A stretch of 64,000 nucleotides of DNA from Candidatus Acididesulfobacter guangdongensis (lineage in GTDB: Bacteria; SZUA-79; Acidulodesulfobacterales; Acidulodesulfobacteraceae). The notes under the pieces are model-generated. The model made no database searches. It was given only the letters and a program-made list of their open reading frames with translations, and was not told where the DNA came from. Of the stretch, positions 60,658-64,000 are shown piece after piece (position 1 is the stretch's first letter; every line of letters begins with the position of its first letter). The translations under genes were made by a program, and so were the position numbers. The stretch is taken from NCBI GenBank assembly GCA_004195045.1, contig SGBC01000002.1:62001-126000 (forward strand), read 5' to 3'.

Positions 60658-61152
60658 ATGCTATTAATTAATCTTCCTAAAAAAAATCATTTTATTCTGT
60701 CCGGTTTATTAATTATATTTATCATTTTGTTTGTTTTGATTTTATCCGGATGCGCAAAGACTGGGTATCCGCAGGCGCCTACCGTTCAGCCCCCTTATGC
60801 TCCGCATATAATTTCAATCAAAAAAAAAGCAGATAGCCTTACCGTTATTTATAAATATAAATTTAATACCGGAAACATCAAAGAATTTTTAATATATGAA
60901 AAAAGTTTTAAAAAGAAAACAAAAAAAAATTTATCATGTTCTCAGGTAAAACTTGCCGCAATACAAAATTTAAAGTTTGCCAAAAAATTTAAATTAAATG
61001 AAACAGGGAACCGCAGCATGAATATATTTTTTTATAAAATAAATAAATCTGCGCTAAAAAGAGGCTATTATTATATCTTTTGCGTAAAAAGCAAAAATTA
61101 TTTTGACATTAGTTCTTCCTTTTCAAATTTTCTTGCTTTACATATTAATTGA
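60658..61152 (+). CDS. Lipoprotein following argH
   Basis: A 164-residue exported lipoprotein, taking the ATG at 60658 (a TTG two codons earlier is possible). The signal ends in the lipobox LSGC with C32 lipidated, followed by AKTGYPQAPTVQPP, which resembles the start of the small LptM/YifL-type lipoproteins found near argH-lysA in proteobacteria. The rest (about 45-164) is a basic, beta-rich domain resembling a fibronectin-III fold in spacing (ISIKKKADSLTVIYKYK; YYIFCVKSKNYF). The function is unknown; an envelope role is inferred. Confidence 0.75.
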   Translation: MLLINLPKKNHFILSGLLIIFIILFVLILSGCAKTGYPQAPTVQPPYAPHIISIKKKADSLTVIYKYKFNTGNIKEFLIYEKSFKKKTKKNLSCSQVKLAAIQNLKFAKKFKLNETGNRSMNIFFYKINKSALKRGYYYIFCVKSKNYFDISSSFSNFLALHIN

Positions 61153-61240
61153 TTAATGATAAGAATATAAATTAAATATTTATCTTATATATTGCAATAT
61201 ATCTTATAATCAGAATGTAATTTAATGCGGAGGCAAGTTT

Positions 61241-62233
61241 ATGGCCTTTAAAGAGAAAATAAGCAAAATAGTTTTTATTTTAAGTCTGGCGGTAATTATT
61301 ATTCTATCAGTTCTTGTTTTTCAAAAGAAATTTATAAAAAACTTTCAAAAAGCGCCGTTTTCAATAAAATTAGTTAGAATAATCGGAAATAAATACGGTT
61401 TAAAAGGTCCTGCCGATGTATTTTTTCAGGGCAGCAGGATTATTTATATTGTAGATTCCGGCAATTCCAGAATTTTGAAGTTCAATATTCAGGGAAAATA
61501 TATAAGGCAATGGGGGCTGCAGGGAGGCGCAACCGGCGAATTTATGGTGCCTCTTTACGGCACGGTTTATTCATCTGCTAATGGGAAACCCGATATTTAT
61601 GTTGTAGATTCCGGCAATTCCAGAATTCAGGTTTTTACGCCGGAAGGAAACTTCATAAAAGAATTCGGCAAGTCTAAAAACGCTAAAAAGAGGCTTGTTG
61701 AACCTACATACGCCGGTTTTGCCAACGGCAAAATTTATGTTGCAAATTCCGGCGGAAACGATATTTTAATTTATTTTAAAGATGGTCAGTTTTACGAAAA
61801 GAAAGACCCGAAAAATAAAGCTAAGCATAATATTTTAAAAAAACCGGTCAGCATGGCATTTTCTAAACAATATATATATATATCGGATTATAAACTTTCA
61901 AAGATATTAGTTTTTGATAAAGAATTTAATTTACTTGGCACTATCGGAACAAAAGGCGAAAACGGGCATAAACTTTTTCATCCGGTCGGCATAGTTTATA
62001 AAAACGGCTATTTATTCGTCGCAAATTACGGAAGAAGCATAATAACCGTTTTTAAACTTTCTAAAGGATTTAATGTTATCAAATCATATAATTTTGGAAC
62101 ACCGGGGATAGGCGGCAGAAATTTTAATCATGAGTCGAATATTTCAATATCTAAAAACGGAAAATATCTTGCTGTAGCAGATACTAACAATAATAGAATC
62201 ATTTTGTATAGAATTTTTGGACTAAATAGCTAA
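61241..62233 (+). CDS. Membrane-anchored NHL-repeat propeller protein
   Basis: A 330-residue protein with an uncleaved or signal-like hydrophobic start (about 10-28, IVFILSLAVIIILSVLVF) and a periplasmic six-bladed NHL propeller. The blades show YIVDSGNSRILKFN (about 70-83), YVVDSGNSRIQVFTPEGNF, YVANSGGNDILIY, LFVANYGRSIITVF and the final LAVADTNNNRIILYRIF. It may bind cell-envelope ligands or other proteins. GGAGG lies upstream of the ATG. It resembles the other propeller at 45-46 kb in architecture, not closely in sequence. Confidence 0.82.
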   Translation: MAFKEKISKIVFILSLAVIIILSVLVFQKKFIKNFQKAPFSIKLVRIIGNKYGLKGPADVFFQGSRIIYIVDSGNSRILKFNIQGKYIRQWGLQGGATGEFMVPLYGTVYSSANGKPDIYVVDSGNSRIQVFTPEGNFIKEFGKSKNAKKRLVEPTYAGFANGKIYVANSGGNDILIYFKDGQFYEKKDPKNKAKHNILKKPVSMAFSKQYIYISDYKLSKILVFDKEFNLLGTIGTKGENGHKLFHPVGIVYKNGYLFVANYGRSIITVFKLSKGFNVIKSYNFGTPGIGGRNFNHESNISISKNGKYLAVADTNNNRIILYRIFGLNS

Positions 62234-62268
62234 CTAAGTTTAAATAATTTAATAAAAATATTTTAAAT

Positions 62269-62369
62269 AAAATAATTAATAGAATAATTAAGGTAACTAA
62301 AGATACATTTTCATTTAAATGTATAACATGGTGGAATTAAATAAAAATAATTAATAGAATAATTAAGGT
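62269..62369. repeat. Perfect 26-bp direct repeat pair
   Basis: 62269-62294 and 62344-62369 are identical over 26 bases (core AATTAATAGAATAATTAAGG), with a 49-base spacer containing CATTTAAATG-like dyad symmetry. It lies before the flavoprotein gene. Either a recent short duplication or a pair of regulator sites. Confidence 0.6.
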
Positions 62370-62419
62370 TAAATAATTAAGTTAAGCAGATTAATTAAAA
62401 AGCGGCAAAAATAAACTTT

Positions 62420-63517
62420 ATGAAAACAGATGTACTGATTGTAGGGGCAGGACCCGCCGGAAGTGCTTGCGCCTATGAATTATCTAAGTGCGGCGTCGGC
62501 AATATACTTATAGAGAGAAAGGCAAAACCCGGAACGCCGGTTCAATGCGCCGAGTTTATTCCTATTAATATAAATCAATATATAGATTTAACGGATAAGC
62601 CGGAAGCAGTCTGCCAAAATGTCGAATATATGGAAGTAGATACTGAAAAAGAGAATTATAAATTTGACGGCAGGGGCTATATATTAAATAGAGAAATTTT
62701 TGATTATTACATCGCTATGCTTGCGGCTGAAAAAGGAACGGAATTAATAACCAATACTTTTGCGCAGACGGTGATAGAAAATGAAAATAAATTAATTGCA
62801 AGGGATAAAATAAGCAATAATATAATAGAAATAAATTATAAATATCTCGTAATCGCAGCCGGAGCAAAAAATTTCATAGATTTTAGCGGCCAGCAGCGCA
62901 ATGCTCAATATATTCGCAATGAAGTTTATATACACGGTATTCAGATTAAAACCAAACTCTTGAAGCGTTTAAATTCCGCTATGATTTATTTCAGGAATTA
63001 CATTCCTTATGGTTACGGATGGGTTTTCCCCAAACTTGATTTTGCAAATGTCGGAATAGGCATAGAGCAAAATGGTCATAATGATATTAATTTAAGGCAA
63101 TCCTTTGCTCTTTTTTTAAGTGAAATGAAGCAGAAAGGTATTATAAGCGGTGAAGCAATATCAAAAACTTCCGGATTAATACCAATTTCAGCCCTCAATG
63201 AAACGATATGCGGAAATATTGCATATTGCGGGGATGCCGCAGGACTTACACATCCTATAACCGGCGCGGGTAATTTAAGCGCCGTTATTTCAGGAACATT
63301 GACCGGAGAATTTATCTATGAAAGTTTGAAAACAGGGAGTAATCTGCTTGCAGATTATAAAGAAGAACTTTTTTCTATTTTTTATAAACCATTGTTAAAA
63401 GCCAAAACAAAAAGGAATAATTTTTATATAAAAAAATATGAACAATTAAGTCCTGAAGAACTTGACAGCATAGTAAGACAATCGTGGCCGTCCTTTGCAG
63501 ATTATCATTCGATATAA
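62420..63517 (+). CDS. Geranylgeranyl reductase-family FAD oxidoreductase
   Basis: A 365-residue flavoprotein. The N-terminal FAD motif is GAGPAGSACA (9-18) followed by IERK (about 31-34); the substrate/FAD region includes YGYGWVFPK (about 197-205) and the second FAD motif GDAAGLTHPITGAGN (about 273-287). These match the geranylgeranyl reductase/GGR group, which saturates isoprenoid chains, including those of quinones or lipids. The substrate cannot be told; a polyprenyl lipid or quinone side chain is the best guess. Last complete gene before the window end. Confidence 0.88.
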   Translation: MKTDVLIVGAGPAGSACAYELSKCGVGNILIERKAKPGTPVQCAEFIPININQYIDLTDKPEAVCQNVEYMEVDTEKENYKFDGRGYILNREIFDYYIAMLAAEKGTELITNTFAQTVIENENKLIARDKISNNIIEINYKYLVIAAGAKNFIDFSGQQRNAQYIRNEVYIHGIQIKTKLLKRLNSAMIYFRNYIPYGYGWVFPKLDFANVGIGIEQNGHNDINLRQSFALFLSEMKQKGIISGEAISKTSGLIPISALNETICGNIAYCGDAAGLTHPITGAGNLSAVISGTLTGEFIYESLKTGSNLLADYKEELFSIFYKPLLKAKTKRNNFYIKKYEQLSPEELDSIVRQSWPSFADYHSI

Positions 63518-63601
63518 AATGCTTCGATGCAGTTTAGTGCAGAGATTTACATACCTCCTTTGCTGAAACAAGGGTTTTACGGCAATTTTCGGTAACTGAC
63601 A

Positions 63602-63632
63602 ATAATATAATAATGTAAGATTATTATATTAT
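63602..63632. other. 13-bp AT-only stem-loop after the flavoprotein gene
   Basis: 63602-63614 and 63620-63632 are perfectly complementary around GTAAG. The stem is entirely A/T. It may act as a weak terminator or mark the edge of the repeat that follows; the 63518-64000 gap has no gene. Confidence 0.4.
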
Positions 63633-63657
63633 AATATGCCGTTTCTATTATTTTTTT

Positions 63658-63831
63658 GGAGTAGATAACTTTCTTGCAGAAGAAAAAGGTGTTACTCGGA
63701 AAAGGTGTCAGACACCTTTTGCCTTAAACAAAGAAAATATTTGCAAAAAAAATCAATCCGACACCTTTTTCGAAAAAATTACTGCAAAGAGTCAGAATTG
63801 GAGATTAATTTTTTCTAATGCAGGATCAAAG
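63658..63831. mobile_element. Rearranged, degenerate third copy of the MITE-like family
   Basis: The left part GAGTAGATAACTTTCT (from 63659) is the reverse complement of the left inner end of copy B. The middle ACTCGGAAAAGGTGT and AAAGAAAATATTTGCAAAAA match the nested element in both orientations. The right part TTTTCTAATGCAGGATCAAAG (63811-63831) resembles the right terminal repeat. It also holds a perfect palindrome, AAAAGGTGTC (63700-63709), A, GACACCTTTT (63711-63720). No target duplication is clear. Confidence 0.65.
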
Positions 63832-64000
63832 TGATATTATAATATATCTTTAGCATCTTTTTTGAGATATAATAATAGTGTAAGGTCAAGTAGTAATAAA
63901 TCAATATGTTTTTATTGTTAATAAATTTCAAGATGGGCAAAGCGATAGCAACCAATATATGTGCGATATATAAGGTGCAAGGCACATAAGATAAGTTAAG
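63832..64000. other. Window end without a recognisable gene
   Basis: The last 169 bases are AT-rich with no frame, tRNA or hairpin I can support on either strand. A gene could begin just outside the window. Confidence 0.3.

Noticed and set aside
63700-63720. The GGTGTC palindrome as a simple intrinsic terminator
   Set aside because: It has T on the right arm but belongs to a repeat unit shared with 24.9-25.1 kb, so the mobile-element reading explains more.

Overview
The window is AT-rich chromosomal DNA from a Gram-negative bacterium. It carries outer-membrane/periplasmic proteins, lipoproteins and type IV pilus genes, and its 16S has a normal anti-Shine-Dalgarno. The 16S and the operon habits (argBDFGH followed by a lipoprotein, xerC-hslV-hslU, FdsA-type formate dehydrogenase, many sulfur and redox genes) suggest a low-GC deltaproteobacterium-like lineage, possibly near the acid-mine Ca. 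Acidulodesulfobacterales. That placement is an inference from memory and was not tested with a tree.

Layout. 0-10 kb: a loosely spaced set of redox, sulfur and stress genes (bacterioferritin, PfkB kinase, DsrE-like, DoxX, double CDGSH, HxlR regulator, TauE/SafE exporter, thiol peroxidase), an M29 aminopeptidase and the prepilin peptidase PilD. 10.3-15.8 kb: one complete rRNA operon (promoter, boxA, 16S, tRNA-Ile, tRNA-Ala, 23S, 5S, strong terminator). 16-25 kb: a Pal/OmpA-like protein, a three-HMA copper ATPase, PlsY, RdgB, a glycine-zipper lipoprotein, and a sulfide:quinone oxidoreductase-like gene bracketed by two copies of a miniature inverted-repeat element. 25-36 kb: an RlmD-type methyltransferase, a sugar epimerase, an MFS transporter, a Na+/H+ antiporter and a two-gene NAD-dependent formate dehydrogenase. 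36-43 kb: a minus-strand minor-pilin operon (pilV-pilW-pilX-pilY1 plus an unknown secreted protein). 43-50 kb: tRNA-Glu, K+ channel, NHL propeller, ClC channel, zinc alcohol dehydrogenase, UspA. 50-60.5 kb: UppP-like protein, xerC-hslV-hslU and argB-argD-argF-argG-argH. 60.6-64 kb: a lipoprotein, a second NHL propeller, a geranylgeranyl-reductase-type flavoprotein and a rearranged third copy of the repeat.

How the genes fit together. The arg genes cover ornithine and arginine synthesis from N-acetylglutamate except argA/argJ and argC. HslVU is a complete ATP-dependent protease. PilD would process the PilV/W/X prepilins, with PilY1 as tip protein. FdsBA would oxidise formate to CO2 and reduce NAD+. 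SQR, DsrE-like, DoxX and TauE point to sulfide/sulfur/sulfite handling; Bfr, Tpx, CDGSH and CopA to iron, peroxide and copper control.

Most unusual signals. (1) A MITE-like repeat family with matching terminal inverted repeats and 5-bp target duplications on both sides of the SQR gene, one copy carrying a nested GGTGT/ACACC palindromic element. (2) Asn/Asp/Lys-rich low-complexity insertions in many otherwise conserved enzymes. (3) A UppP-like protein with a Gln where the family normally has its active-site His. (4) A formate dehydrogenase beta subunit that keeps only the N-terminal helical part of NuoE. I found no CRISPR array, prophage or recognisable defence system.
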